From: Piper betle
Lineage: Eukaryota; Streptophyta; Magnoliopsida; Piperales; Piperaceae
Length of the DNA: 64,000 bases
NCBI GenBank assembly: GCA_033002965.1
Contig: JAURVB010013874.1
Span: 1 to 64,000 of the forward strand
Direction: 5' to 3'
Shown: positions 23,727-36,900 of the stretch, one piece after another
Numbering within the stretch: the first letter of the stretch is position 1
How the letters are laid out: every line of letters begins with the position of its first letter
Program-made: the position numbers and the translations under genes
The notes under the pieces: generated by a model
The model's database searches: none
The model's input: only the letters and a program-made list of their open reading frames with translations
What the model was told of the DNA's origin: nothing

Positions 23727-25503
23727 GGTTGGGGACAAAACAAGGCGGCGATAGTGGCGAGGGTTAACCGCGCTAAGGGCTTTAGCGGTGAGGGCTGAGT
23801 CACACTAATTCATTTGATTTAACAATTAAGTACTCGCGATACACACATATTTAAATTAGTGTATTTATATAGTTTTTTAATTGTTATTACAATTAAAATA
23901 AAATTTAGTTAAGATATGTTTGTTTAAAAATATTTATATACAATATTTATATTTTCAAAATAAATAAAATTTATACCAACTCTAAAATTAAAGTTTAGCC
24001 AACTTAAAGATCGTCTTCTAATTCTTATACATTATTAGAACAGTATTAATTAGTATTTTTTTACAACAGATTCACAATAATTTCTCGCATTATTAATAAT
24101 ATCTAATAAATTTTTAAACTAATAAAATTGATATATAAACGACTTGAAACATGATAAAAACTTAATATAAAATATAAATAATAATAACTCTTTACTAGAG
24201 TTATCACAATGTACGGGTATATTTGAAACTTATTGATAATCGACGTTAATAACATATGAAATCAATTAAAAAAATTATTAATTTTTTAATATGAAAATAA
24301 TAAATGACTATGACAAAAAATGTCGATTTTTAGAAAAAAATAGTTGCTTGAAAATAATAAAACTATTTTTTATATAAAAAATAAGTAATAATTTTAATTA
24401 AGTAGTTATTGGTAAGTAAAATTTTAATAATTAAATAGAGATTATTAATTTGTTAAGATTTTTTATCCGCCAAACCAATGGAAACTATGGAAAGTATTCA
24501 GTTCACGTGTAAAGTGATTAGCCTAATTATTGCTTCAAAAGTTCTTAAAAGTTACAAGTAATAGCCATTTGGCAAACCAACGGTGACACCGAAGAACCAT
24601 GAGTGCTGCTTTGCGTGGTTGAATTTTTAAAAACATCCCAAACCAATCTTAATTTAGGGACTTAGGAAAGGTATTCAGTTTAATTAGCCCTTAGGTTTGA
24701 AGGATTGTGAGTATTAATTAGCATAGGGGTTGAATGAAGCATGGAAATTAGGGAGGCTTAATCCACGTCCTGAAGGGGGAGATCATAAATTCATCCCTTT
24801 CACCTCTTCTTCCCTTCTCCTTCTCTCTACTCTCTCCCTCTACACTCTCCAATCGATTACATGTCTCTTTTATTTTTGTTGGAGCTTTACTTTTGGCGCT
24901 CTAAATGACGATAAATTATCTACCCTTAAAAAGTGAGCGGTGGAGATAGGGGAGGGTCAGCACTTCTGGGTGATTGGACTTGTTGGTTTGTGAGAAAGCA
25001 GCTTTGTTTTTGAGCGGTGAAGAGTGTCTGTGATAAGTGTAGCAACAGCGTTTCTCTTATTTTGTCCGGTCCGGAGGCGTACGAGTTCTCCAAAAAGTTT
25101 CTTAAGTAATAAAATGACCATTAATTAATTAGTTAGTTTATCAAATTTATTAGTTTTAGTTTGATATTTAAAACTATGGTTTGAGGTGTAAGACACGCTA
25201 GGTTGAGGTTGCCACTAGCGTGTGGCGTGGGAGTTGAATTTGATGGCATGCCCACGTCCGGTTACTTTTCTAATAGGATCACCGGAACGAGCAGATGACT
25301 CTACTAAGCGGGAAGTGTTATTAGTTATTAGTTTTTCTTTCTAACTAATAAACACGCTGTTGCATAATGTTCGTGAGAGCATTTTTTAATGACAAATCAA
25401 CGACTGATCACCTACTGCTTATTACATACTTTTGTTCACATTTGTAACTTTGCAGTAATTAAGTTCGGTGAAGACCTGATAGGTGTCCTTTTCCAGGTCT
25501 AAC
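23727..25503. other. Intergenic DNA upstream of the Mn-SOD gene
   Basis: Presumed Mn-SOD promoter (adjacent to 23726), then AT-rich sequence to about 24700. The small frame at 24730-24936 is not recognised. No element ends were found before the MITE at 25504. Confidence 0.5.
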
Positions 25504-26062
25504 TAGTGGTGCTAATTAAGCGAGCGAGCCGAGCTCAATATGTGTTCGAACTCGGCTCGAATAGTTCGAAACTCGTTCGAATTCAAGTCGATATCGAACG
25601 ATTTTTGATATACATGCTCGAGTTCAACTCAAATATACTTAAATTGTTTAATTTTTGTGAGCTCGTTGGTTAGTTCGAAACCAGCTCGATTAAAAGTTAA
25701 AAATACCTTACTTAAAAAAAGTGAAGTCAATATAGTTTGAACCCACAACCCAATATAGTTTGAACCCACAACCTTAAAGTCATCAAGGTGAATATTTACC
25801 ATCTCAAATCTTTGTTATTATATTTCATATATATATATATATAATATAATATAAATACTATATTATTATATTATTTTATCGAGTCGAGTACGAGTTATAA
25901 CTGAGTCGAGTCGAGTCGAACACGACTTTGCTCAAGCTCGGCTCGTAAGATTCGAGTTTGAGTCGAGTTCGAGTCGAGTATTCAAATGTCGAGTTTCGAG
26001 TTGAGTCAAGCTGAACCGAACACTAAATGTTCACGAACTGACTCGCTCAATTAGCAACCCTA
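25504..26062. mobile_element. hAT-type MITE, 559 bp
   Basis: Terminal inverted repeats read TAGTGGTGCTAATTAAGCGAG at the left and, on the opposite strand from the right end, TAGGGTTGCTAATTGAGCGAG. The element is flanked by GGTCTAAC (25496-25503) and TGTCTAAC (26063-26070), a 7-of-8 match as expected for the hAT superfamily. The interior repeats 'gagtcgag' and 'gctcgaa' motifs and has an (AT)n run near 25835. There is no transposase frame, so it is non-autonomous. Confidence 0.82.
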
Positions 26063-26709
26063 TGTCTAACCATGGCAAAGCGTCCCCTTTCTTTGGCTAA
26101 CCTGACCATTTAATTAGCTTAGTATTAATAAGTACTAAATATTGCACCTGGCACGACAGTTAGTCAGCTGAATCACGGTAGTATAAATATTGCACCACCT
26201 CCGCAAGTCAAAATATCTCACTAACCCTTCTACCTTATTAATATTTGTTTTAAGTTAGAATAAATTAGTTTGTCAAGTGGATTGTGTAAAGATTAGAGTA
26301 TAAAAATTTGCACCTTCATCTTCGTGGATGTAAAACCATGGTAGAGAATCGAAGTTTCATTGAATATGTTTGGCTTGCTTGCTTTCATGGCGTCGAGGTA
26401 AAACAGACACATAACCATCACGTGTTTGCCGATCGTACCCAACTCCAGAGATTGGCAGAATCTTCTTTCTCCCTTCTGTCTCTATCTCCTTCCCGTCTTC
26501 ATGTTTAGAATCTCTACACCTCCTCCCTGGCCCTCACCCCTGTCGTCTCTTGCGCCCCTTCTATTGTCGGTGTTGGCCGCCATCGATCCCTCCTCCCACT
26601 CTCTGAGAGCTACCAGACGGCCTCGGTTCCCGCTCCATCCGTAGCCGCCGGCTTTTTCTTAATCTGCACTCGCGTTTTGAGTGCATTGAAAGTTGCGACT
26701 TCATTATAG
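26063..26709 (+). other. Promoter and leader region of the NLP gene
   Basis: A pyrimidine-rich stretch (about 26450-26640) immediately precedes the ATG at 26710, as in a plant 5' leader. Short frames here are not recognised as proteins. Confidence 0.5.
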
Positions 26710-29700
26710 ATGGAATACTCCGGCGGCGGCAGCGGCGGCATGGTGCCGGACGACCAGCAGTTCAGCATCTTCGACCTCATGGACTTGGTCTACTCGGAGC
26801 AGCTACCGGCCTGCCAAGCTCTCCCCTACTCCCACTTTTCGCCTCCGGCCAGCGACCTTTATCCGGCGGCTTCGGCCGAAGACGAGGATGATGGCTCATC
26901 CGGCGGAAGGATGGCGGTGCCGCTGCCCCGGCCGGCGATACTGTGGTCGCTGGCGGAGAGGATGATGCACGCGCTGCGGCTGTTCAAGGAGAGCTCCGCC
27001 GGCGGGACGCTGGCCCAGGTGTGGGCGCCGGTGCGGCAAGGGGACGAGTACGTGCTCAGCACCTGCGAGCAGCCGTACCTGCTCGACCAGGCGCTGGCCG
27101 GCTACCGGGAGGTGTCGAGGTCGTTCACCTTCGCCGCCGACGACTCGCCGAGGTCCTTCAAGGGGCTGCCCGGCCGGGTGTTCCTCTCCAAGATGCCGGA
27201 GTGGACCTCCAACGTGGCCTACTACAGCAAATCGGAGTTCGTGAGGGTAAACCATGCGCTTGAGTTCCATGTCCGTGGTTCTCTTGCGGTGCCCATCCTT
27301 GATCCCCATGACCACTCTTGCTGTGCGGTTCTTGAGGTTGTCACCACCACTGAGAAGGCCGATTTCGATGGGGAAATGGATTGTGTTTGCCGTGCCGTTC
27401 AGGTTTGTTATGGTTTTGAAGATTGAATTAAATTAAATAAGCTCTTATTGTTTTGGTTTTGAAGATTGGAGATGTCCTCGCACGAAGAATCCTTCTCACA
27501 AGTGTAGAAAAAGTATAGTTTACAACCTTAATCCCAAAGTCTTATTGTTACTTTGTTATGTTTAGCTCTATATGGGTCTCATTTATATGCAAAAGATGCA
27601 GTCTTCTTCGTTCGAATCAAGATATCATTTTTGTTGCAAAGAATTGGATGAATCTAATAATTGCATTCAACATTTATGTGCATTGATTTGGTTCGATGCT
27701 CCCAAATGATGGGCGTATCTAAAAACTATGTCCGACAGGTCTCACGGTCATTAGTCTTGATGTCGGATAGCTGCATCGAAGGTTCAACTTCTTATTCCAA
27801 TTTTATGTTTGTACTGAAAATTTTATTTAAGTTGCGACGAATCAAGATATCATTTTTGTTGCAAAGAATTGGATGAATCTAATAATTGCATTCAACATTT
27901 ATGTGCATTGATTTGGTTCGATGCTCCCAAATGATGGGCGTATCTAAAAACTATGTCCGACAGGTCTCACGGTCATTAGTCTTGATGTCGGATAGCTCAT
28001 CATTGTTAGCCAGAGTTTGGAGTTTGATTTTGTGCTTTGACATCTTCTAATTAGTTAATCTTGATGTGTGAGTTACTTACCCATTTTAAATCTTTGTGTT
28101 GCTTTTTATGAACTTTTGGCGGTTTCACATCAATTATCTACTTGCTAGTAGAAGTTTGCAATGCCAATCCATGTTTTCAAAATCTCTATTGTTTTTTTTA
28201 AACGGTTCAGTTGAGAATGGATATTTCTAGGTATAGTTGAGCATGGCTGATGTGTTTATTCTAACTAGGCTGTTGATTTGATGACCATTACTGCTCGTGT
28301 TCATCCACAGTCTCAGGTTGGTATCTTAATTTTTTCTTGTTTAGATTGGCATATATGGTGGGTTGTTAAATAACCAAGAAATTATGGCAATATGTGTGCA
28401 GAATTTTTCGAAAAATCAAAATGTCATATTTTTGGAGATAGTAGATGTTTTGAGAGCTGTTTGTCATACTCACAGCTTGCCATTGGCGTTAACTTGGATT
28501 CGTTGCCCTTCTGAAAACGATCTTGGTTCTGATAAGTTAGATGGAGAAAATGTGATGAAATTATGGAAGAGTAATTTGATATGTGTTCAAGAAACTGCCT
28601 GTTATGTTAATGACAGTCAAATAAAAGGGTTTGTTCATGCTTGTGCTGAACACCACCTTGAAGATGGGCAAGGCATTGTTGGCAAAGCACTTCAATCCAA
28701 CCACCCATTTTTCTGCCCTGATGTGAAAAGTTACAACATTCTCGAGTATCCTCTTGCACATCATGCACGTAAGTTTGGCTTAAACGCTGCTATTGCTATC
28801 AGATTGAGGAGTACATATACGGGGGATTATGACTATATTTTGGAGTTATTTCTTCCAATCAGCTGTAAAGGCAGTGCAGATCAACAATTACTTTTATATA
28901 ACCTCTCAAGCACAATGCAAAAAAATTGTAAGAGTTTAAGAACTGTTGCAGAAGCTGAACTCGACAGAAGGGCTCGTTCGAACAGTCATGGAAAATTTTT
29001 ATATGAACATTTGCATCAAGCTCCATCTGAGAAATTATCTAGGGTGAATCAAAAGGTGCAATTGAGCCAGAAACCGGTGAGTGATAGCAAAAAATTGGAT
29101 GTAAAGAGTGAGCAGGTATTGTTCCTATCCATCTTTTTCTTGCATATTCATTGATGAGAAGAAATGTCATATCTTCACTTGCATTTGTTTGTATTGGCCC
29201 AATGTTTGTCTAGAAATTATGTAATATTTATATTGAAAGTTTAAATTAGACATAACATACAATAACTTGTGGCATTTATCGCTAATCTTAATGTCGCCAT
29301 GGTCAATTCCCAAGTATTAAAGCATATCTATATCTACCAACCAATAATGGTTTATTTGTCGTGTAGGTATCAACCAGTTCAAGACGACAATTAGGCAAAA
29401 AGCGTAATACAACAGAAAAAAATATCAGCTTGAATGTTCTTCAACAATATTTTTCTGGAAGCCTTAAGGATGCTGCAAAAAGTATTGGTGGTATGTGACT
29501 ATCTCATTAAAATTTATACAGCAATTCGCATTTCATTTTTCATCTCCGTGTTTAAACTTTATTAAGAATCACGTAGGACTTATCATGTCATTATTTTGCA
29601 TGAATGAACATCATATATAACTGATTTTGCCTCGGCACTCAGCCTTTACTTAATCGTAATAGCATGCACTTATATATGGCTTTGATGTGTTACAATCAAT

Positions 29701-30760
29701 TATAAATGAAATCTTGATTCTTGTCTTGACAGTATGTCCTTCTACATTGAAAAGGATATGCAGACAACATGGTATAGCTAGATGGCCTTCTCGCAAAATA
29801 AACAAAGTGAACCGATCTTTGAAAAAAATCCAAATTGTCATGGAGTCTGTTAAGGGAGTAGATGGAACTTTAAAATATGACCCTGCCAGTGGCACTTTTG
29901 TTGCTGCAACTTCTATTCTCCCTAGCGTTGGAACTCGCTTTAAAAATAAGTCCTCCTCTCAAAATGATATGGCAACCATGGATCAAGTACTACAAGCAAC
30001 ACCAAATGCTTCACCAGTGAAGATAGAGTCAGATGATGACTCCTTATCAGGTGGTCAACAGAAAGAATATGCAGGAAGACAACTAGTTTCTCATACATAT
30101 GAAAGTGGGAAAGATGGAGTTGTTTGTCATGATGAACGACGGCTTTTTGGCTTAAATTTTGGATCATCTCCACAATGTTCCTACGAAGGCATCTCTCATG
30201 GTCCATATATTAGCAAGGAGAGCTTTGGAAATCATTGTACTTCTAGGATCTCAAGAGCCATTGGGGTTGGAGATCAAGTGGACACTAGAACAGACAATGA
30301 AAGTGAAGTTGTGGAGTACCAGCAACCTTCATCATCAAGTATGACAGATTCTTCTAATGGAAGTGGTTCCAAGATGAGCAATTGTGCATCAAGCTCTCTA
30401 ACCCTTGCCATGAACACTCGATCAACAATTGAAATGAACATGAGAGCTAATAGATCTGTTTTGACAGTTAAGGCCACTTATAAGGGAGATACAGTGAGGT
30501 TCAAGTTTATATTGTCAATGGGGTGTTTCCACTTATTTGATGAAATTGGTAAAAGGTTTAAACTACCTTTTGGTTCATTCCAGCTTAAGTATCTTGATGA
30601 TGAAGACAAGTGGGTCTTTCTAGCAAGTGAATCTGATCTCCAAGAGTGCATTGAAATCATGGAATCCGTAAGATCTCACAGTGTTAAACTAATGGTGCGT
30701 GATTTACCTCAAACTGCAGGCAGTTCTGCTAGTAGTAATGGTTTATTGGTTGGAAGATAA
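26710..30760 (+). CDS. NLP: NIN-like protein (NLP), RWP-RK transcription factor
   Basis: Five exons: 26710-27402, 28269-28316, 28402-29115, 29367-29490, 29733-30760, all GT-AG with matching phases, giving 868 aa. The N-terminal GAF-like region spans roughly residues 75-450 ([35 protein letters not shown]). The RWP-RK domain (about 510-565) shows [24 protein letters not shown] and [16 protein letters not shown]-terminal PB1 domain (about 768-855) has [14 protein letters not shown] and [17 protein letters not shown]. In the family these nuclear factors bind nitrate-responsive elements and drive nitrate-inducible genes; the N-terminal region takes part in nitrate sensing and PB1 in protein interaction. 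Which paralogue it is cannot be told here. Exon 1 is strongly GC-rich. Intron 1 contains a 160-bp duplication. Confidence 0.95.
27613..27997 (+). repeat. 160-bp duplication, period 225, in NLP intron 1
   Basis: 27613-27772 and 27838-27997 are essentially identical over 160 bp (cgaatcaagatatcattt... to ...gtcggatagct), separated by 65 bp of other sequence. It is entirely intronic. Confidence 0.93.
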
Positions 30761-32290
30761 TCACTATATAGATAAGCATGCAGCCTAAGAATAGCGGGTT
30801 ATCATGGTTCGAGTTTCTCGACTGATGCTTAGGATCGTCAAGGATGCTCAGCTTGGTTTAGCTTTCTTCCATTATTTTGGCAAGTCACAAGTTTCTTAAA
30901 TCTTAGATGGAAGAATCTGTTTCAAGTTATTAGGTATATATACACAAAGTGTAAGTTGTTTTGCAGCAACTTGTTGAAGTATGTGCATATATAGGTAATA
31001 AACTAGATGCACATAAGCACATTTGGCGGTTTTTCTGCCAAAGTAATAGGCAATGTACTAGTTATACTGTGTTTTTGCATCCTTAGCAACTTTATATGGA
31101 GTTAGTTTCAGCATTCAATTAACTAATCAGGTGCTCAAGTGTGATAACTGCTGCCATTACATTTGGAAATAATTGGTTTAGAGAGAGCAAAGGCTTTTCA
31201 TCAGTAAGGAATTGTTATGATCAATAAGTTCACAGCATTCGTGATCTATCACTGCCTATTCTCCACATTATAATGGCTTATACATCAGGTCTGAATTCAT
31301 CTTATCTTATGGTTAACTATTGATGCAAAGTCTCTCTGTAGGGCTTCCTTACATCCCATTGAGAATTTGAATAAGAAATAAAATATACGCTTTTCAACTC
31401 TAGCAGATTTAATGGCTAAGAGACCAGACTACAACGGAATGCCGTGGTAACACTTAATAGAATCTTAATTTTTTATTGGTGGCTGAAGTATTCGAGTTCT
31501 CAGTTGGCTTTCTAATTTTGATGGCTTGGACATCAGAGACCACCACGTATAGTAATCATCATGTTGCTCATTCCATATTGCAACGGCCCAAAACTTTGTT
31601 AGGCATTGAAGGAGGAAATAAGGTGTCTGTGTAACAAATAAGCCAACCTTTTTCAACAGGGCATTCTTGTCGGACTGATAACTTGTAAGTGCTTCCTTTG
31701 TACCTAAAGAAAAGGGCAGAAGGCCCCTTGTGTCTGGAGTTTTTGGTGGACACAAATCTGTAAACAAAACACAAGAGCACTGTGCTCATATCTCAATTTA
31801 ATGTTTAAGCATGCTTATTGACTTTTTAGCTATTCCAAGTTGATGACTGACCTGTATAGAAAATAATTAATTAGCACAAATCAATTTGTGCGGAAAATAA
31901 TAATGAGAGCCGTAAAGCAAAATTATACTTTCCACTTAGAATTCAAACTTCATTTTATTTTGCATCTTCCTTGCCAAAGCAAAAGTATATGAAAATGATA
32001 AAGAAGAAAAGAAAAGGAGCGCCCCTCTTTAATCTATCTCGAACTCTCCATTACTCCAAGCCTGGATCATCGCTCTATTCGTCAGATGACTCCCATCTCT
32101 TTCAGCAACCATTTCCCCATGCTCCAACAACATTTTTTGTTCATGCGAGGGCCTAAGAACTCGCATAAAAGGTGACACTAATTTCTCACTCGCTCACAGT
32201 TCACTGACATTTGATCAGGTTGAATCTCATTAAGCAAGTATGCATGATGATGATCCAAATCTGAAATGTGATGGATTTTGTGATTTGCAG
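30761..32290. other. 3' region of NLP and upstream part of the next gene
   Basis: The NLP 3' untranslated region likely covers the first few hundred bases. A 100-codon open frame on the minus strand (31767-31465) looks protein-like in composition but I recognise nothing in it. Early exon(s) of the gene whose last exon begins at 32291 should lie here, but I could not place a start codon with confidence. Confidence 0.4.
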
Positions 32291-32768
32291 GAAGCCCTGG
32301 TACCAAAGAGCGTTTGAGGCAGCCAATCTATGGTTACCCATCTCAAAACCGAGTGCAGTAACAGGGAATACAGACCAACAAAAGCTTAAGAAATCAACAA
32401 TCTCCTTCACCAGGGGGTGCCTGTGTGGCCCCATCTCCTCCTACACCGAAGTCTTCAAGGCAGATCTGCTTCCAAGGAGGAGCTGCAGCACCTACACCAG
32501 GTCAAGGTCACTTGCTGCCTCTCGCCGGCCGGAGAGACATCGGGCGCCGGCAACTCTTAGTCCTAGACATTCAATAGAAAGAAGAAGAGTGTTTCGAGGG
32601 AAGTCACTCACAGATGATGTGTTGATGAGAAGGTTCATGGTGGAGGAATCAATGATGCAGACAAGGAGGAGGAATCAAATGGAGGTGATAAGGACGAGGC
32701 ATGTTAAGAGGAGGAAACTTGGGCCTAGTCCTCTCAGCAAAATGGTCATGGCAGATCAAGAAGCTTGA
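32291..32768 (+). CDS. Last exon of a small uncharacterised plant protein
   Basis: The exon follows a TTTGTGATTTGCAG acceptor and runs to a TGA at 32766-32768. It encodes about 158 residues starting KPWYQRAFEAANLW, with Arg/Ser-rich middle and blocks FTRGCLCGPISSYTEVFKAD, RVFRGKSLTDDVLMRRFM, QTRRRNQMEVIR and LGPSPLSKMVMAD. I recall the same order of blocks in small plant proteins of unknown function; this is memory, not a search. The 5' exon is missing: entry is in phase 2 (one base completes a codon). The sequence is very basic, with no membrane segment or signal peptide visible. Function is unknown. Confidence 0.6.
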
Positions 32769-33912
32769 CTGTTTGAGCTTATTAGTTTGCTTGCTTTCTT
32801 GTCCCTCAAAAATGGGTTTTTTGGCTATAATCTCCTCATGGCCTGGATGTTTAATTTTTGCTTCTCTGCAACATATTTGCTGCAGTTGGACATTGGAATC
32901 GTTTGGAATGTCTACAACTATATATGCTGGAATTTCACTGGGTGATACATATCAGAACTATAGGACTACTAGATACATATACAGAAGCCAAGTTAAATTG
33001 GGTTTAGAGATAACATTTATGTCTATTAAGATTTTGCATTCAAGTTTAGGCAGGGTTGGACTAACTGATGCTAACTTACTGTAACTTAGGCTTCAATTTA
33101 AAATAAATAAGCATGGGCTGGTGTCTTGAGCTCTAGGCTTGAAGTTTGATATTTTATGAATAAAAAAGAATATTTAGATGATTGTGTTTAATTTTTTCTT
33201 GTTAAAAGTAACTAAAATAGAATAACAATTCAAGATTTTGAAATGATATAGAATAAAAAAAATAGTATGGGATAACTATTATTTATTTGAATATTTATGA
33301 CATTGGGGCTCCATTTGAGTCTTGTTAAGTTTTGACTACATCTCAAAGGGAAGAATTTTACATGGGCTTCAATTTAGGTAGATAAATATTAATACATAAT
33401 GAGCTTGACTTAATTTTTAATCATTTTAACTTAATTTGACTTGCCTAGTTGCAATTCCTAGCACAAGCCACACCCTATTATTTCTTTCTCAAATTAAATT
33501 AATCTCAAACAAGTTTAAATCCAAACATGTATTAAAAGGTTCAAACTGCTCTGGTTACATTCATTACCAAAAATAAAATAAAATAAAATAAAATTTTCAT
33601 AATTTTCTCCATGCCTTCTCCATGTTATTTTTAATCAGAAAAAAACCATTATTTTTTTTATTTGAAAAAAATTAAAGTGAATATACATTAATTTTCTAAC
33701 TTTTGTTAACCCTATTAAATTTATTTTAATTTATTTTTATTAAACTTCAATTTATTTCGATTTTTTTAATTATGAATTTAAAAACAACATTCAATCGACT
33801 CAAGCAGGGCGGGTAAACGTCGCGTGGCGGTAAGCCACCACCTTAAACCTCGCCAACCCCATCCAACCGTCCATTCCTATAATCCTCCGATCCCAGCCGT
33901 CCAATCGTCCAA
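32769..33912. other. AT-rich intergenic DNA
   Basis: Probable 3' untranslated region to about 33150, then AT-rich sequence with no recognised feature until the start of the FAS1-like copy. Confidence 0.5.
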
Positions 33913-36900
33913 ATGACATCTCCCCTCCCCTCTTCTTCTCCGGCGCCGATCATTCCCGGCATCTTCTCCGGCAACGTCCTCGCCGGAGCTTCTCCGGTGC
34001 GAGGCTCCCAAAAAGCTCCGACCTTTTTCGTCCATGGAAACTTTCTGGATCCTCTAGTGATGGTCGAGGCGTGGAGCACGAGCATGGACAAGGTCTTGGT
34101 TTACCGGCGAGAGGTGGATAGGTTGCTGATCTACATCCAAGGGTATTTGGGTCGGAGGGTGGGATTGGAGGAGGTTCGCGATGGCGGTCTGCTTCGGTTG
34201 GACGACAAGGTGGTTGCCTGCTTGTTGGAGGAGAGCCGCCTCCCATTCAAGAAGCTGGTTCAAGAAGTTCACCGGAGGCGGTTGGAGGTGAAGGATGGGG
34301 TCGCTGTTCGTTGGGTCGATAGCGCGGTGCTTCGTGTTGAGGAGAGGTGCCTGTATGGTGTCGAGGAGGTGGAGGCGAGTCTGTTGGACGATGAATCCGA
34401 AGCTTGCAATTGGTGTTGGGAGGTGCTGATATTTTTTTACTTAATTTGATTGTTTTTTATTTAATTTCAATTTGTTCTTGGATTGATTGGTTGGTTCTGT
34501 GAGTTTCGATGAGAGATTTGAAGTTCTTGCCGGAGTCTCAACGTGGGCTGTTTCGTATCTGGCGCAAATGCAGGAAGCTTATACACGAGCGGATTACTGC
34601 ATTGCTAGGTGGGGCTTTTTTTCATCTGATATGAAGGTGTTGATTGATGTCTGATACATTTTACCATGGTGTGCCTGTTACTGTGCTCTGTTGTTGTTGC
34701 TGTCTCCTTTGGTTTCTTAATTATGGCTCCATTAATTTGGCTTGGAAATAAGTTTTTTCATCTGATATGAAGGTGTTGATTGATGTCTGATACATTTTAC
34801 CATGGTGTGCCTGTTACTGTGCTCTGTTGTTGTTGCTGTCTCCTTTGGTTTCTTAATTATGGCTCCATTAATTTGGCTTGGAAATAAGTGTTTACTTTCT
34901 TAGGGTTACAAGTTTATGTTGGGTTATGGTGCTTTCCATTTTTATCATCTGTTTGATTTAGTAAGGTGTAAGTAAACATCACTGACTCCGCATTTAGCAG
35001 TCCTTGCATGATGTGTATATTTTCTTTTTTAAGGATCTTAACCAGGTGAAGCTTTTTACTGGAACCAAATTTTTTAGTTGGGTAAATTTATATCATGGAG
35101 CAGTGTGAGTGGTGGAAGCAGAGACATACATATTTCCTAAAAAGTAATCTTTTAGATGAGGGAGAAATTTTGTTGACCGTATTAGTTATGCATGATTGAT
35201 TATATTAGCATTGACGTTGATGGTTGATATTGTTTAGTGAGGCAATGCGTCTGTTGGACGACATTAATGGTGTTTAAACCCCGAAAAACGGACAATGCAG
35301 TATTTTTTTCGGTAATGCAACTTGGAATTGTTCTTCCAGTAAACTGTTTGAATTTAATCTCTCTCAATAGTAGAGTACGTTGTAATCGCCCCTTATTCAT
35401 TATTACCTTATTCTGGAATTTTAAAATGGGCAGGGTTTCCTTATCATTTAATTTTAGGTCAGAGTACTGCAGGTAACATTTTTACCAAATTATTTTCTTG
35501 GTGTCACAGGGACGATTGCTGCATTATCAGAACCGGAAATGAGCTATGGAAGTAAAACAACTATTGCTAATGCATCAGACAGGCTCACAAAATCTTTGAA
35601 TGAGACTCAACTACGATCTTTAGCTGAATCTTTATTAAAAAAATGAAGCCAAGCTGTATGTACTCCTGCTAGTCCTCTTTTTATTTTTAACTTTGGGTAT
35701 AGAAACACTTGTAGAGATAATCATTACTTACAGGAATGCAAATAAAAGAATAAAAGAAGATAAGCATTTAATTAGCAAGTTAGAAGGAAGTAAAAAGGAT
35801 GTTGATAGGAAGAGAAAGTTGGAGGAACGTGAATTGATCAAGGAGAAGTTGCAAAGTGTAAGTGCAAGTTCTTCGCTAGTTCTCTTTGCCACCATAAGGT
35901 ATAATTTTTATGGCAATTGGTTTGTTCCACTTGGTTATTGTTTGTGATGCTGTTTTCTTCAGGTCTTCTTAGTAATTATTGTTTCTGTAATAGTTGTTAG
36001 CCTAAAATGCAAACTATAATCTATTTCAGGAAAAAAGCAGAAAAAGCTGCAGTATGAAACTGCAAAAGAAAGGAAGCATGAAGCTAACTGCATAAGAGGC
36101 AGCTTGGGGTGGATGAAAAAAATAACAAACGTAGGGAAAAGAAGAAGCCGAGAGAAAGAAGCAGCTTTCTATACAGCAACAAGCTACTATAATGAAGCAA
36201 TTTCTTAGACGCTCGAAATTAAATGCTGACTCTCAGGATGAAGCATCCTCATCCCTGCCATCTCATCCTCCACAACAAGCACTTACAACTCTCATGGACT
36301 CTGTTTTTTGGAAAATCATGACTCTGACTTTTCCTGCACTTTAAAGTAAATACACTATCATCACATTTACCCTCCCTCTTTCTCATTGATATTTCTGTAA
36401 TGTTTATAATATTTTTCTTAAGTGTTCACCTTCCATGTAATAACTGGGGTTGCAGGCAGAAGCCTAAGGTTCCGTTAGTCAAGGAACTTAGGCTGCTGGG
36501 CACTTCATCTGAAACACTTTCTTGGACAAAACGGACACCTCCTGCAGTTAAGACTTGAGTCAATGCCTGATGTTGATGTGGGGGAAGGTACTTCTTGTGA
36601 TAATGCACTAATAAGCCATAGCATCGGCATGACCCTGAGTGGTTGCAGACCTTGCCGAAGAAGAAAAAAGCTGCTGCAATTTTATGACAGCTACAGACCG
36701 GCTTATTATGGTTCTATTTCGCGGAAAAGGTAAGTGTTCCTTTTATAGGTTTTTTTCTTGTCTCTGTTCACGTTTGAATAGATTATTATGCTGCTGACTT
36801 GCAGTGATGTAGTTGGTCCTCGTTGCCCTCTTGAGAAGGATCCTCTGTTGGATTATGACAATGATAGTGATGAGGAATGGATAGAGGTATAACACAAGAT

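Noticed and set aside
23544..23803. Frames opposite and overlapping Mn-SOD exon 1
   Set aside because: They are antisense or frame shadows of a GC-rich exon whose correct frame encodes conserved SOD sequence.
31465..31767. 100-codon minus-strand open frame downstream of NLP
   Set aside because: Composition looks plausible but I recognise no family and no splice or start context. Not called as a gene.
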